Positions 55,600 to 64,000 of a DNA stretch of 64,000 nucleotides are shown here, one piece after another. Below the pieces are notes generated by a model, which saw nothing but the letters and a program-made list of their open reading frames with translations, ran no database searches and had not been told where the DNA came from. Location of the stretch: the NCBI GenBank assembly GCA_965221215.1, contig OZ244872.1, positions 806,001 through 870,000 of the forward strand. The letters run 5' to 3'. The stretch's first letter is position 1. Every line of letters begins with the position of its first letter. The DNA comes from Aldehydirespirator sp965221215 (GTDB lineage Bacteria > Actinomycetota > Acidimicrobiia > Acidimicrobiales > Aldehydirespiratoraceae). Both the position numbers and the translations under genes were made by a program.

Positions 55600-56399
55600 C
55601 CAGATTCTCGGCGCTCGGGCCGCGCCATCGGCGGGTAGCCGAGCTGCGACGCCTGGTGCGCAAGCGGGCGCCGGGCGACCCCACTGTGGTTCTTGAGGGG
55701 CTGCGGACCCCGCGCGAGGCCCTGGCCGCGGGCATCGAGCCCACGACGGTGGCCACGACCGACCAGGCTGTCGAATCGCCTCTCGTCGCCGCCCTGCTGG
55801 ACCGCCTCGCGTCGAGCGTCGAGGTGCTGGTCCTGACCGAACCGGCCTTCCAGTCGGTGGCGCCCTCGGTGAGTCCCCAGCCGGTGTTGGCCCTGACCGA
55901 CAGGCCGCGGGCCGAGCTGCCTGCAGCGCTGGAACGAGACGATCTCGTACTCGTGCTCGCTGGCGTCTCCGATCCCGGCAACACCGGCACCATCATCCGC
56001 ACGGCCGAGGCTTGCGGGGCGTGCTGTGTGGTCGTGGCCGGCGGCGCCGACCCGTGGGCGCCCAAGGCGGTCCGGGCCTCGGCTGGCTCGGTGCTGCGGG
56101 TGCCGGTGGTGCAGACGGCCGACGCCGTTGCCGCCCTCAGATCGCTTCGGGCCGCGGGCGCTGCCGTCGTGGTCTCCGACCCCCGAGAGGGCGAGCGCTA
56201 TGACTCCGGTGTCCTAGCCGAGGCCTCAGGCCCGGTGGCCCTGGTGCTGGGGTCGGAGTCGCACGGCCTCGATCCGGCGGTCTGCGAGCAGGCTGACCGC
56301 CGGGTCCGGATCCCGATGCCGGGCAACACCGAGTCGCTGAACGTGGCCATGGCCGCCACCCTCATCGCCTTCGAGTACCGCCGCAACGGCGTCTTGTGA
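55596..56399 (+). CDS. TrmH/SpoU-family rRNA methyltransferase, probable CTG start
   Basis: 267 aa if it starts at CTG 55596 (LTRFSALGPRHRRVAELRRL). No ATG, GTG or TTG occurs in frame between the rplT overlap region and the conserved N-terminus, and CTGA overlaps the rplT stop exactly as ATGA/GTGA would. N-terminal substrate-binding domain (about 10-95), then SPOUT domain: SDPGNTGTIIRTAEA, LVLGSESHGLDP, PMPGNTESLNVAMAAT. Likely a 23S rRNA ribose methylase, as expected beside rplT. Confidence 0.85.
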   Translation: MTRFSALGPRHRRVAELRRLVRKRAPGDPTVVLEGLRTPREALAAGIEPTTVATTDQAVESPLVAALLDRLASSVEVLVLTEPAFQSVAPSVSPQPVLALTDRPRAELPAALERDDLVLVLAGVSDPGNTGTIIRTAEACGACCVVVAGGADPWAPKAVRASAGSVLRVPVVQTADAVAALRSLRAAGAAVVVSDPREGERYDSGVLAEASGPVALVLGSESHGLDPAVCEQADRRVRIPMPGNTESLNVAMAATLIAFEYRRNGVL

Positions 56400-56471
56400 G
56401 CAAGCAGGCCGCCGAAAGCGCCACATCTGCTCATTCAGCGAGCGCTCCGCCGAGTAACGGCCCGTGCGCTC

Positions 56472-56477
56472 TAGCCT
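56472..56477 (+). promoter_or_regulatory. -10 hexamer TAGCCT, leaderless pheS
   Basis: TAGCCT ends 7 nt before GTG 56485 and lies downstream of the alternative GTG 56464, so it supports the shorter pheS. Confidence 0.45.
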
Positions 56478-56484
56478 TGCTCGG

Positions 56485-57492
56485 GTGCTGGAGGGCTACG
56501 AGCAGGCGGCCGCCGAGGCCGAGGAGCGCCTCGCGGCCGCGGCCGACATCGGCGCCGTAGCCGACATCGAGCGCGACCTGCTGGGCCGTCGCTCGAGGTT
56601 CACCGCGGCCAAGCGCCAGCTCGGCGACCTCGACCCCGACCAGCGAGCCGAGGCCGGCCGGCGCCTCAACGCCGCCCGCGACCGAGTCGAGGCCTCCGTA
56701 GCCGCGGCTCGGGCCCGGCTCACGGCTGCGGCCCGAGCCGACCGCTACGCGGCTGAGCGGCTCGACCTCACCGAGCGGCTGCCCCAGACCGCGCCACTGC
56801 GCCGAGGCAGTCTTCATCCCGTCACCCAGGCCCGGGACCGCCTCGAGGACGTGTTCGTCGGGATGGGCTACACCGTGGCCGAGGGTCCCGAGGTGGAGAG
56901 CGCCTGGTACAACTTCGAGGCCCTCAACATCCCCGAATGGCACCCGGCCCGAGGCAGCTTCGACACGATTTTCGTGAACCTCGGCGAGCCCGAGCAGGTG
57001 ATGCTGCGGTCGCACACTTCGCCGGTGCAGATCCGGGTGATGGAGAACCGCAAGCCGCCCATCTACATCGTGGCGCCGGGGCGGACCTTCCGGGCCGACA
57101 CCGCCGACGCCACCCATCTGCCCGCCTTCAACCAGATCGAGGGCCTGGCCATCGATCGCAATATCACCATGGGCGACCTCGCGGGCACCATCGACGAGTT
57201 CGTGCGGGCCTTCTTCGGCACCGAGGTCAAGAGCCGGCTGCGGCCGTCGTACTTCCCGTTCACCGAGCCGTCCGCCGAGTTCGACATCTCCCGGCCCGAC
57301 GGCTCATGGCTGGAGCTGGGCGGCTGCGGGATGGTCCACCCCAACGTGTTGCGCAGCTGCGGGATCGACCCCGAGCAGTGGCAGGGCTTCGCCTTCGGTT
57401 TCGGCATCGACCGGCTCGCGGTGATGCGCCACGAGATCGACGACATCCGCGAGTTCGTCAACAACGACGTCCGCTTCCTGAGCCAATTCTGA
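56485..57492 (+). CDS. pheS: Phenylalanyl-tRNA synthetase alpha subunit
   Basis: Catalytic subunit of the alpha2beta2 enzyme. 335 aa from GTG 56485: N-terminal coiled coil (about 1-85), then class II core with HPVTQARDRLEDVFVGMGY, VMLRSHTSPVQIR, FRADTADATHLPAFNQIEG and motif 3 FGFGIDRLAVMRH. The stop is shared with a mini-ORF (TGATG). Confidence 0.95.
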   Translation: MLEGYEQAAAEAEERLAAAADIGAVADIERDLLGRRSRFTAAKRQLGDLDPDQRAEAGRRLNAARDRVEASVAAARARLTAAARADRYAAERLDLTERLPQTAPLRRGSLHPVTQARDRLEDVFVGMGYTVAEGPEVESAWYNFEALNIPEWHPARGSFDTIFVNLGEPEQVMLRSHTSPVQIRVMENRKPPIYIVAPGRTFRADTADATHLPAFNQIEGLAIDRNITMGDLAGTIDEFVRAFFGTEVKSRLRPSYFPFTEPSAEFDISRPDGSWLELGGCGMVHPNVLRSCGIDPEQWQGFAFGFGIDRLAVMRHEIDDIREFVNNDVRFLSQF

Positions 57493-57560
57493 TGAGCAAC
57501 CGCACGAGCAACCGCGCGAGCACAAGCTCCCTACCCCTCGGCCCCCGGATCGGCCCCTGA
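57492..57560 (+). CDS. Junction mini-ORF between pheS and pheT (22 aa)
   Basis: ATG 57492 shares a base with the pheS stop; the frame ends 1 nt before the pheT ATG. GAGCAACCGC is repeated inside. Lacks a clear copy of the flanking gene ends, so weaker than other cases. Confidence 0.25.
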   Translation: MSNRTSNRASTSSLPLGPRIGP

Positions 57561-57561
57561 C

Positions 57562-59937
57562 ATGAAGGTCCTCCTCTCGTGGCTGAGGGAGTTTGCTCCC
57601 GACATCGGGGGCGAGCCCGCCGCGCTCAGCGACGTGCTGAGCGCCCTGGGCCTTACGGTCGAGGAGATGACCGTCACCGGGTCGCTGCCCGACGGGGTGG
57701 TGCTGGCCCGGGTGCTGGATCTGCGCCCCCACCCCGACGCCGACCGCATCCAGCTGGTCGAGGCGGACGACGGTTCGGGCTCGACCCTGCAGGTGTGCTG
57801 CGGGGCCTTCAACATGGCCGTCGGCGATCTGGTGCCCCTGGCCCGGGTGGGAACGGTGATGCCGAGCGGGCTGGAGATAGCCCGCCGCAAGATGCGGGGC
57901 CAGCCGTCGGAGGGGATGTGCTGCTCGGCGGCCGAGCTCGAGCTGGGCGACGACGCCGACGGCATCATGATCCTCAACGACCGGGTCGCCGACGGTGCCG
58001 CTTTGGGCCTGCCGCTGGCCGAGGCCCTCGGCATGGCACCCGACGTGCTGTGGGACCTTGACGTGGGGGCCAACCGCCCCGACGCCCTGTCGGTGATGGG
58101 AGTGGCCCGCGACCTGGCCGCCGGCCTGGGCGTGGCCTTCGAGCCGCCCGACTGGTCCACCGTCGCCTCCGGCGCCCACATCACCGAGTTGGCGGCGGTG
58201 GAGATCGTCGACCCGACCCTGTGCGGACGCTTCGTGGGGCGGGTGCTGCGCAACGCCCCACAGGGTGCGTCGCCGCCGTGGCTGGCGCAGCGGCTGACTG
58301 CGCTGGGGATGCGGCCCATCAACGCGGTGGTCGACATCTCCAACTACGTGATGCTCGAGCTGGGCCAGCCCAGCCACACCTTCGACCTGGCACGGGTGGC
58401 GGGGGCCCGCATCCGGGTCCGGCGGGCCCGCCGCGGCGAGTCGATCCAGACCCTCGACGGCGTGCACCGATCCCTGGCCGAGGGCGACGGCGTGATCGCC
58501 GACGGCGACGACAACGTGATCGGCATCGCCGGGGTGATGGGCGGCGCCTCCACCGAGATCGACGCCGACACCTCCGAGGTGCTGGTCGAGATGGCGTGGT
58601 GGGATCCGCCGTCGATCTCGCGCACCGCCAAGCGGCTCAACCTGTCCAGCGAGGCTGCCACCCGCTTCCGGCGGGGCGCCGACTGGGGCTACAACGTCGA
58701 GCGCTGCATGAACCGCTTCGTGCAGCTGGCGACCGAGCTGGGCGCCGAGGTCGCCGATGGCATGATCGACGAGCGGGGCGACCTGCCCGACCGCGGCCCG
58801 CTGCGGGTGCGCCCGGCCAGGGTCAACCGCCTGCTCGGCACCGGCCTGAGCGCCGAGCAGATGGCCGATCATCTGCGCTCCATCGGCTTCGGAGCGGCCC
58901 CGGCCGGCGACGCCGCGCTGGAGGTGACCATCCCGACGTGGCGCTGGGACACCGCCACCGAGACCGACGTCGCCGAGGAGGTGGCCCGGCTCCACCGATA
59001 CGAGAACATCGAGCGCACCGTGCCCACCGGCAACGAGGCCGGGGGACTGTCGGGCTATCAGCGGGACCGCCGCCTCGTGCGTGACGTGCTGGTGGGCGCC
59101 GGCTGCTCCGAGACCCAGCCCATGCCGTTCGTGGCGCCGGGGGCACTGGCCGCGGTCGGCCTGCCCGAGGACGGAATCACTCTCGCCAATCCGGTCGACG
59201 ACCGTGAGTCGGTGCTGAGAACCTCCCTGCTGCCCGGCCAGTTGGCGGCGGTGGCCTACAACCAGCGCCATTTCAGCGGCGACGTGCGGCTGTTCGAGAT
59301 CGGCCACGTCTACCTGCCCGCCCCCGGCGATGGGCTGCTGCCCGATGAGCGGGAGTTCCTGGCCGTGGCCCTGTCGGGCGAGGAGGCCCCGGCCGCGGTG
59401 GCCGTGTTCGACCTGCTGGCCGAGGCGCTGGCCTTGCCCGCGGCAGAGTTGCGCCAGGCATCGCCGCCGGGCCTGCATCCCACCCGATCGGCGGAGGTGG
59501 TGGTAGCCGGACGGAGCCGCGGCGCGGTGGGGGAGGTCGACCCCGAGGTGCTGGAGGCCTGCGGCGTCGCCGGCCGGGTGGCGTGGCTGCAGCTTGATCT
59601 GCAGGAGGTGCTCAACGGCCCCCGAACCCGGCGCCGCTACCGTCCGGTCAGCAAGTACCCGCCCAGCGATGTCGATCTGGCCTTCACGGTGCCCGAGGAA
59701 GTGGCCGCAGCCCAGGTGGAGCGGACTCTGCGAGCCGCGGCCGGCCCGCTGCTGGCCCGCATCGAGCTGTTCGACGCCTACCGGGGCCCCGGCGTGGCCG
59801 AAGGCTCGCGCAGCCTCGCCTACCGGCTGCGCTTCCAGGCCCCGGACCGCACCCTCACCGACGCCGACGTAGCCCAGATCCGCCAGCGCTGCATAGACGA
59901 GACAACCCGTCGCACCGGTGCCACCCTCCGATCCTGA
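57562..59937 (+). CDS. pheT: Phenylalanyl-tRNA synthetase beta subunit
   Basis: 791 aa: EMAP/tRNA-binding domain (LDLRPHPDADRIQLVEAD), B3/B4 editing domain, B5 domains (GTGLSAEQMADHLRSIGF), an inactive class II core, and the C-terminal anticodon-binding FDX-ACB domain (KYPPSDVDLAFTVPEE). Full length. Confidence 0.95.
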   Translation: MKVLLSWLREFAPDIGGEPAALSDVLSALGLTVEEMTVTGSLPDGVVLARVLDLRPHPDADRIQLVEADDGSGSTLQVCCGAFNMAVGDLVPLARVGTVMPSGLEIARRKMRGQPSEGMCCSAAELELGDDADGIMILNDRVADGAALGLPLAEALGMAPDVLWDLDVGANRPDALSVMGVARDLAAGLGVAFEPPDWSTVASGAHITELAAVEIVDPTLCGRFVGRVLRNAPQGASPPWLAQRLTALGMRPINAVVDISNYVMLELGQPSHTFDLARVAGARIRVRRARRGESIQTLDGVHRSLAEGDGVIADGDDNVIGIAGVMGGASTEIDADTSEVLVEMAWWDPPSISRTAKRLNLSSEAATRFRRGADWGYNVERCMNRFVQLATELGAEVADGMIDERGDLPDRGPLRVRPARVNRLLGTGLSAEQMADHLRSIGFGAAPAGDAALEVTIPTWRWDTATETDVAEEVARLHRYENIERTVPTGNEAGGLSGYQRDRRLVRDVLVGAGCSETQPMPFVAPGALAAVGLPEDGITLANPVDDRESVLRTSLLPGQLAAVAYNQRHFSGDVRLFEIGHVYLPAPGDGLLPDEREFLAVALSGEEAPAAVAVFDLLAEALALPAAELRQASPPGLHPTRSAEVVVAGRSRGAVGEVDPEVLEACGVAGRVAWLQLDLQEVLNGPRTRRRYRPVSKYPPSDVDLAFTVPEEVAAAQVERTLRAAAGPLLARIELFDAYRGPGVAEGSRSLAYRLRFQAPDRTLTDADVAQIRQRCIDETTRRTGATLRS

Positions 59938-59960
59938 CTAACACAAATCTTCTCTTAGAC

Positions 59961-59975
59961 ATGCACATAGTTGCA
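59961..59975. promoter_or_regulatory. ARG-box-like sequence before argC
   Basis: ATGCA-N5-TTGCA resembles the half-sites of actinomycete ARG boxes bound by ArgR, and it overlaps a possible -35 (TTGCAA, 59971-59976). The spacing is not exact, and argR is not in this window. Confidence 0.35.
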
Positions 59976-59993
59976 AGCCAGGGTCTGACTTGC

Positions 59994-59999
59994 TAGTCT
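59994..59999 (+). promoter_or_regulatory. -10 hexamer TAGTCT, leaderless argC
   Basis: TTGCAA at 59971 and TAGTCT at 59994 are 17 bp apart, and the -10 ends 6 nt before the argC ATG. This is the best complete promoter in the window. Confidence 0.55.
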
Positions 60000-60005
60000 G
60001 GCGGG

Positions 60006-61049
60006 ATGCACAGGGTGGCTGTTATCGGCGCGTCGGGGTTCACCGGGGCGGAGCTGCTGCGGATCTGCGCTTCCCATCCCGATCTCGACGTGGCGGTGGC
60101 CACGGGCGACTCGATGGCCGGGCGAGAGATCGCCGAGCTGTATCCGAGCCTGGCGGCGGTCTGTGGCGACAAGCGGTACGTGCCCTATGGGCCGGGCGTG
60201 GCCGCGGGCTGCGACCTGGCCTTCTGCGCGCTGCCCCACGGAGCGTCGCAGTCGGTGGCGGCCGAGCTGCGCGGTGACGTTGATCACATAGTCGACCTGG
60301 CCGCCGACTTCAGGCTCGACAACCCTGGCCTCTACCCGGTGTGGTACGGCGAAGAGCACACCGCCCCGGAGCTGCTGGACGAATTCGTGTTCGGCCTTCC
60401 CGAGCTATTCCGCGACACTCTCGGGGGTGCCGAGCTGGTGGCCGCGCCGGGCTGCTACGTGACCGCGGCCGCGCTGGCGCTGGCCCCTTTGGTGGCCGCC
60501 GGTGCGGTGGAACCGACCGGCATCATCGTCGACGCGGCCAGCGGGGTGTCGGGCGCGGGCCGGCCGCCAAAGGCGAACACCACCTTCTGCGCGGTGGACG
60601 AGGACTTCACCGCCTACGGGCTCCTCAACCACCGGCACACTCCGGAGATCGAGATGGCGGTGTCGCGCTGCGCCGGCACCGACGTGCAGTTGCTGTTCAC
60701 CCCTCACCTGGCCCCCATGAACCGGGGCATCCTGGCCACCTGCTACGCCCGGCCCGCGGCAGGTACGGGCGCCGCCGGCAGCGACGAGGTCCTAGACCTG
60801 CTGGCCGACGCCTACCGCGGCGAGCCGTTCGTGGTGGTGAGCGAGCGGTCGCCGTCCACCAAGGCCACGCTGGGATCCAACAGCGTCCACCTCACCGCCC
60901 GGGCCGATCCCCGCACCGGCTGGGTGATGGTGCTCGCCGCGCTCGACAATCTGGTCAAGGGCGCCTCGGGCCAGGCCGTGCAGTGCGCCAACCTGGCGCT
61001 GGGCATCGATGAGACCGCCGGCCTGGCCGCGGCCGGCGTCTACCCGTAA
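60006..61049 (+). CDS. argC: N-acetyl-gamma-glutamyl-phosphate reductase
   Basis: Third step of arginine synthesis. 347 aa: NADP site IGASGFTGAELLRI, catalytic Cys in AAPGCYVTAA, catalytic His region HRHTPEIEM, and SSTKATLGSN-type loop. ATG 60006 at a leaderless promoter heads argC-argJ-argB-argD. Confidence 0.95.
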   Translation: MHRVAVIGASGFTGAELLRICASHPDLDVAVATGDSMAGREIAELYPSLAAVCGDKRYVPYGPGVAAGCDLAFCALPHGASQSVAAELRGDVDHIVDLAADFRLDNPGLYPVWYGEEHTAPELLDEFVFGLPELFRDTLGGAELVAAPGCYVTAAALALAPLVAAGAVEPTGIIVDAASGVSGAGRPPKANTTFCAVDEDFTAYGLLNHRHTPEIEMAVSRCAGTDVQLLFTPHLAPMNRGILATCYARPAAGTGAAGSDEVLDLLADAYRGEPFVVVSERSPSTKATLGSNSVHLTARADPRTGWVMVLAALDNLVKGASGQAVQCANLALGIDETAGLAAAGVYP

Positions 61050-61052
61050 GCG

Positions 61053-62288
61053 ATGTCCGCGACCAAGACCGCGATCTCCCCGCTGGCGCCAGCGGCGTTC
61101 CCCGACATGGCGGCTGTCGGCGGTCTAAGGCTGTCCACTGCCGCGGCCGGGATCCGCTACTCGGGCCGCCACGACGTGATGCTGGCCGAACTGGCGCCCG
61201 GCACCACCGTGGCCGGCGTCTTCACCCGGTCGCTGTGCACCGCCGCGCCGGTCGATTGGTGCCGGCACGCGCTGGCCGCCGACGAGGGGCGGGGCCGGGC
61301 CATCATCGTCAACTCGGGCAACGCCAACGCCTTCACCGGCGCGGCCGGATACCGCGCCGCCGAGCACACCGCCGCGTCCGTGGCCGGAGCGCTCGACGCC
61401 CAGGCTCATGAGGTGCTGGTCGCCTCCACCGGCGTGATCGGCGAGAACCTGCCCGTCGAGCGCATCGACGCCGCGCTGCCCGAACTCGTCGCCGGCTTGT
61501 CCGCCCCTGACCGCCAGGCTTGGAAGGCGGCGGCCGATGCCATCGGCACCACTGACACGTTCCCCAAGGGCGCCTCGGCTCAGGTGGCGGGCTCGAGCGC
61601 CCATGTGGCCGGCATCGCCAAGGGCAGCGGCATGATCGCCCCCGACATGGCCACCATGCTGGCGTTCGTGTTCACCGACTTGGCCATCGACGCCGCGGCC
61701 GCTCAGGAGTGCCTGGCCGCCTCGGTGGAGCAGAGCTTCAACCGCATCACCGTCGACTCCGACACCTCCACCAGCGACACCGTCCTGCTGGCCGCTACCG
61801 GCGCGGCGCAGCACCGGGCCGATCAGCACACCGCGGCATTCCAGGACGCGCTCGACGAGGTCATGTTGGATCTGGCCCATCAGATCGTGCGCGACGGTGA
61901 GGGGGCCACCAAGTTCGTGGCCGTCACCGTCACCGGCGCGGCCGACGACGACGCAGCCCGGGCCATCGCTCGGGCGGTGGCCGACTCACCGCTGGTCAAG
62001 ACGGCGCTGGCCGCCTCCGACGCCAACTGGGGCCGGATCGTGGCCGCGGTGGGCAAGGCCGGCCAGCGGGCTGATCGGGACCGGCTCAGCATCTGGATCG
62101 GCGACGAGCAGTGCGCCGGCCACGGCGTGCCTCACCCCGGCTATAGCGAGGAGCGGGCGACCGAGCACCTGCTGCGAGACGAGATCAAGCTTCGGATCGA
62201 TGTCGGCGTCGGACACGGCGAAGGCACGATCTGGACCTGCGACCTGACTCACGGCTACATCGACATCAACGCGGGGTACCGGACATGA
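61053..62288 (+). CDS. argJ: Glutamate N-acetyltransferase / amino-acid N-acetyltransferase
   Basis: Recycles the acetyl group from N-acetylornithine to glutamate. 411 aa precursor that self-cleaves: KGSGMIAPDMATMLAF holds the Ala-Thr scission point, giving alpha and beta chains. The oxyanion TTG-type motif STGVIGENLP is present. The presence of argJ implies the cyclic pathway; no argA is needed for flux. Ends NAGYRT with an ATGA opening a mini-ORF. Confidence 0.95.
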   Translation: MSATKTAISPLAPAAFPDMAAVGGLRLSTAAAGIRYSGRHDVMLAELAPGTTVAGVFTRSLCTAAPVDWCRHALAADEGRGRAIIVNSGNANAFTGAAGYRAAEHTAASVAGALDAQAHEVLVASTGVIGENLPVERIDAALPELVAGLSAPDRQAWKAAADAIGTTDTFPKGASAQVAGSSAHVAGIAKGSGMIAPDMATMLAFVFTDLAIDAAAAQECLAASVEQSFNRITVDSDTSTSDTVLLAATGAAQHRADQHTAAFQDALDEVMLDLAHQIVRDGEGATKFVAVTVTGAADDDAARAIARAVADSPLVKTALAASDANWGRIVAAVGKAGQRADRDRLSIWIGDEQCAGHGVPHPGYSEERATEHLLRDEIKLRIDVGVGHGEGTIWTCDLTHGYIDINAGYRT

Positions 62289-62362
62289 GCACCGCGCCCC
62301 GGCCTTCTCAACCGGCCATGTCGGCTGGCAGACTCGGCCTTGCCCTGGGGTACCGGACATGA
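62285..62362 (+). CDS. Junction mini-ORF between argJ and argB (25 aa)
   Basis: ATG 62285 overlaps the argJ stop and the ORF ends in ATGA at the argB start 62359, 74 bp on. GGGGTACCGGACATGAG occurs at both ends; the peptide ends GYRT exactly as ArgJ does. Confidence 0.42.
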   Translation: MSTAPRPSQPAMSAGRLGLALGYRT

Positions 62363-63327
62363 GAACAGGCACGCCCAATCCCCCCGACGGGAGCGACGCC
62401 TCGCACGGCTTCGAGCCGGAGCGGCGGGCTCGGGCCCTGGTCGAGGCGCTGCCCTACATCCGGCGGTTCCGGGGCGCGGTGGTGGTCGTCAAGTACGGCG
62501 GCCACGCCATGACCGACCCCGATCTGGCTGCCTCGTTCGCCCGAGACATAGTGCTGGTGCGCTCGGTGGGGCTGCATCCGGTGGTGGTCCACGGCGGCGG
62601 CCCCCAGATCGGCGAGCACCTGCGGAGGCTGGGCAAGCAGAGCGAGTTCCGCGACGGACTGCGGGTCACCGACGCGGAGACCCTCGAAGTGGCCCGGATG
62701 GTGCTGGTGGGCAAGGTCGGGCGCGACATCGTCAGCGCCATCAACGCCGGCGGGGGAGCGGCTCTGGGGCTCTCCGGTGAGGACGGTCGCCTCGTCACCG
62801 CCGTGCCCCGCGACCCGGCTCTTGGGTTCGTCGGCGACATCGCCGAGGTCACCCCCAGCGTCATCGAGCGGCTGGTGGCCGAGGACATCATCCCGGTGGT
62901 CTCCTCGATCGGCGCCGACGCCGACGGCCAGGCCTACAACATCAACGCCGACACCATGGCCGCCGCGCTCGCCGGCGCGCTCGGCGCGGCCAAGGTCGTG
63001 TACTTGACCGACGTGGCCGGCCTGCTCGCTGATCCCGCCGACGCCTCTTCGCTGGTCCAGCGGGCCACGGTCGCCGAGGTGGACGCCATGATCTCCTCGG
63101 GCGCGGTGCAGGGCGGAATGATCCCCAAGGCCAGGGCCTGCGTCGACGCGGTGCTCGCAGGCGCGGGCTCGGCCCACATGCTCGACGGCCGGATCCGCCA
63201 CGTAGTGCTGCTCGAGTTGTTCACCGACGCCGGCATAGGCACGATGATCACCGCCGGCAGCGAATCAGCCGACGACGAATCAGCCGACGACGGATCAGCC
63301 GAGAAGGCGGGGGGAGGGGAGGGCTGA
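62359..63327 (+). CDS. argB: Acetylglutamate kinase
   Basis: Second, usually arginine-inhibited step. 322 aa: KYGGHAM, VVVHGGGPQIGEHLRRLG, VVSSIGADADGQAYNINAD, YLTDVAGLL. The N-terminal about 28 residues are extended, as in inhibitable enzymes. The C-terminus carries a serine/aspartate repeat (ESADDESADDGSAE) and ends GGGEG. Confidence 0.95.
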   Translation: MRTGTPNPPDGSDASHGFEPERRARALVEALPYIRRFRGAVVVVKYGGHAMTDPDLAASFARDIVLVRSVGLHPVVVHGGGPQIGEHLRRLGKQSEFRDGLRVTDAETLEVARMVLVGKVGRDIVSAINAGGGAALGLSGEDGRLVTAVPRDPALGFVGDIAEVTPSVIERLVAEDIIPVVSSIGADADGQAYNINADTMAAALAGALGAAKVVYLTDVAGLLADPADASSLVQRATVAEVDAMISSGAVQGGMIPKARACVDAVLAGAGSAHMLDGRIRHVVLLELFTDAGIGTMITAGSESADDESADDGSAEKAGGGEG

Positions 63328-63329
63328 CC

Positions 63330-63398
63330 GTGACCAGAACCGCGGCGACTGGATCAACACTCGCCACTACCGCCGGCCGGCAAGTCGGGGAGGGCTGA
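63330..63398 (+). CDS. Junction mini-ORF between argB and argD (22 aa)
   Basis: GTG 63330 lies 2 nt after the argB stop and the ORF stop lies 2 nt before the argD GTG 63401; the 71-bp unit keeps the same TGA-CC-GTG geometry. The peptide begins MTRTA (ArgD: MTRAT) and ends GEG (as ArgB). Confidence 0.42.
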   Translation: MTRTAATGSTLATTAGRQVGEG

Positions 63399-63400
63399 CC

Positions 63401-64000
63401 GTGACCAGAGCCACGCTGATGAACAACTACGGCACCCCGCCGGTGACCTTCGTGCGCGGCGACGGCGCCGAGCTGTGGGACGACCGAGGCAGCCGCTATC
63501 TCGACTTCCTGTGCGGGCTGGCGGTGACCGGGCTGGGCCACGCCCACCCGGCCGTCACCGAGGCGGTCGCCGCCCAGGCGGCCACGCTGATACATACTTC
63601 CAACCTCTTCGCCAACCAGCCGACGGCCGAGGTGGTGGAGACGCTCGACCGGCTGATCCGGTCCGGTCCCGGCGGCGACACCGAGCCGGGAAGGGTCCTG
63701 TTCCAGAACTCGGGCGCCGAGGCGGTCGAGGCCGCCCTCAAACTGGCCCGCAAGCACCAGGGCCGGGGCCGGCACCGGGTGGTGAGCGCCTACGGGTCGT
63801 TCCACGGCCGCACGCTGGCTGCGCTGGCGGCCACCGGTCAGCCCTCTAAACACGAGCCCTTCGCGCCCATGCCGGAGGGCTTCCGCCATGTGCCCTTCGA
63901 CGACGTCGATGCGCTCGAGGCCGCGCTCGACCCCTCCGTGGGCGCGGTGCTGCTCGAGTCGGTGCAGGGCGAGGGCGGGGTGGTGCCCGCCGGCGACGAG
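63401..64000 (+). CDS. argD: Acetylornithine aminotransferase, partial
   Basis: PLP-dependent class III aminotransferase. The first 200 codons are present and the gene continues past the window edge: MNNYGTPPVTFVRGDGAELWD, LDFLCGLAVTGLGHAHP, QNSGAEAVEAALKLARKH, GSFHGRTLAALAATGQ and ESVQGEGGVVPA. The catalytic Lys lies beyond the edge. GTG 63401. Confidence 0.93.
   Translation, partial: MTRATLMNNYGTPPVTFVRGDGAELWDDRGSRYLDFLCGLAVTGLGHAHPAVTEAVAAQAATLIHTSNLFANQPTAEVVETLDRLIRSGPGGDTEPGRVLFQNSGAEAVEAALKLARKHQGRGRHRVVSAYGSFHGRTLAALAATGQPSKHEPFAPMPEGFRHVPFDDVDALEAALDPSVGAVLLESVQGEGGVVPAGDE

Overview
The window is a high-GC, gene-dense bacterial chromosome segment, about 64 kb, made almost entirely of core housekeeping genes on the + strand. 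Actinobacterial traits are an mIHF-type nucleoid protein (mihF), a helicase-dead PriA, a 13E12/DUF222 HNH endonuclease, a DUF1844 protein beside infC, a DUF6167-like protein before alaS, and many leaderless starts. I infer Actinomycetota, most likely class Acidimicrobiia; the class is an inference from gene order and style, not a database result. No rRNA, tRNA, CRISPR array, prophage or transposase gene was seen.

Layout. 1-822: 5' part of a secreted Calx-beta-like protein on the - strand, broken by a 12-G tract. 1.2-11 kb: ruvC-ruvA, ruvB-queA-tgt, yajC-secD-secF-relA. 11-16 kb: hisS-aspS, a lone vapB, rarA. 16-17 kb: vapBC facing a membrane-protein pair that leads into alaS. 17.8-27 kb: alaS-ruvX-mltG-aroE, aroB-pepQ-efp-nusB. 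27-36.5 kb: PyrR-controlled pyrimidine operon pyrR-pyrB-pyrC-carA-carB-pyrD-pyrF. 36.6-42.5 kb: mihF, gmk, rpoZ-coaBC-metK-priA. 42.5-48.5 kb: two - strand methyltransferases, def-fmt-rsmB, mog, hisG. 48.6-54 kb: accessory patch with a Rad50/Mre11-like pair, an HNH endonuclease and a DUF1844 protein. 54-60 kb: infC-rpmI-rplT-rRNA methyltransferase, pheS-pheT. 60-64 kb: argC-argJ-argB-argD (argD runs off the window).

Two start modes dominate. First genes of units usually have a TANNNT hexamer (mostly TAGSCT) ending 5-8 nt before the start codon, which suggests leaderless mRNAs (14 cases). Genes inside units usually start at a 4-base ATGA/GTGA stop-start overlap.

The most unusual signal is at operon junctions. 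At least eight consecutive gene pairs that would normally overlap by NTGA are separated by 65-124 bp of imperfect tandem duplication of the junction itself. The inserted DNA reads as one or two tiny ORFs (12-35 codons). These open on the upstream gene's stop codon and close on the downstream gene's start codon, so the stop-start chain is kept. Their N-termini resemble the downstream protein and their C-termini resemble the upstream protein. Looser versions occur at further junctions. Similar duplications occur inside genes (aroE, fmt, mltG), there in multiples of three.

A second unlisted structure is a roughly 127-151 bp dispersed element with imperfect terminal inverted repeats. It sits upstream of ruvC, yajC and mog, and one copy lies in frame inside priA.
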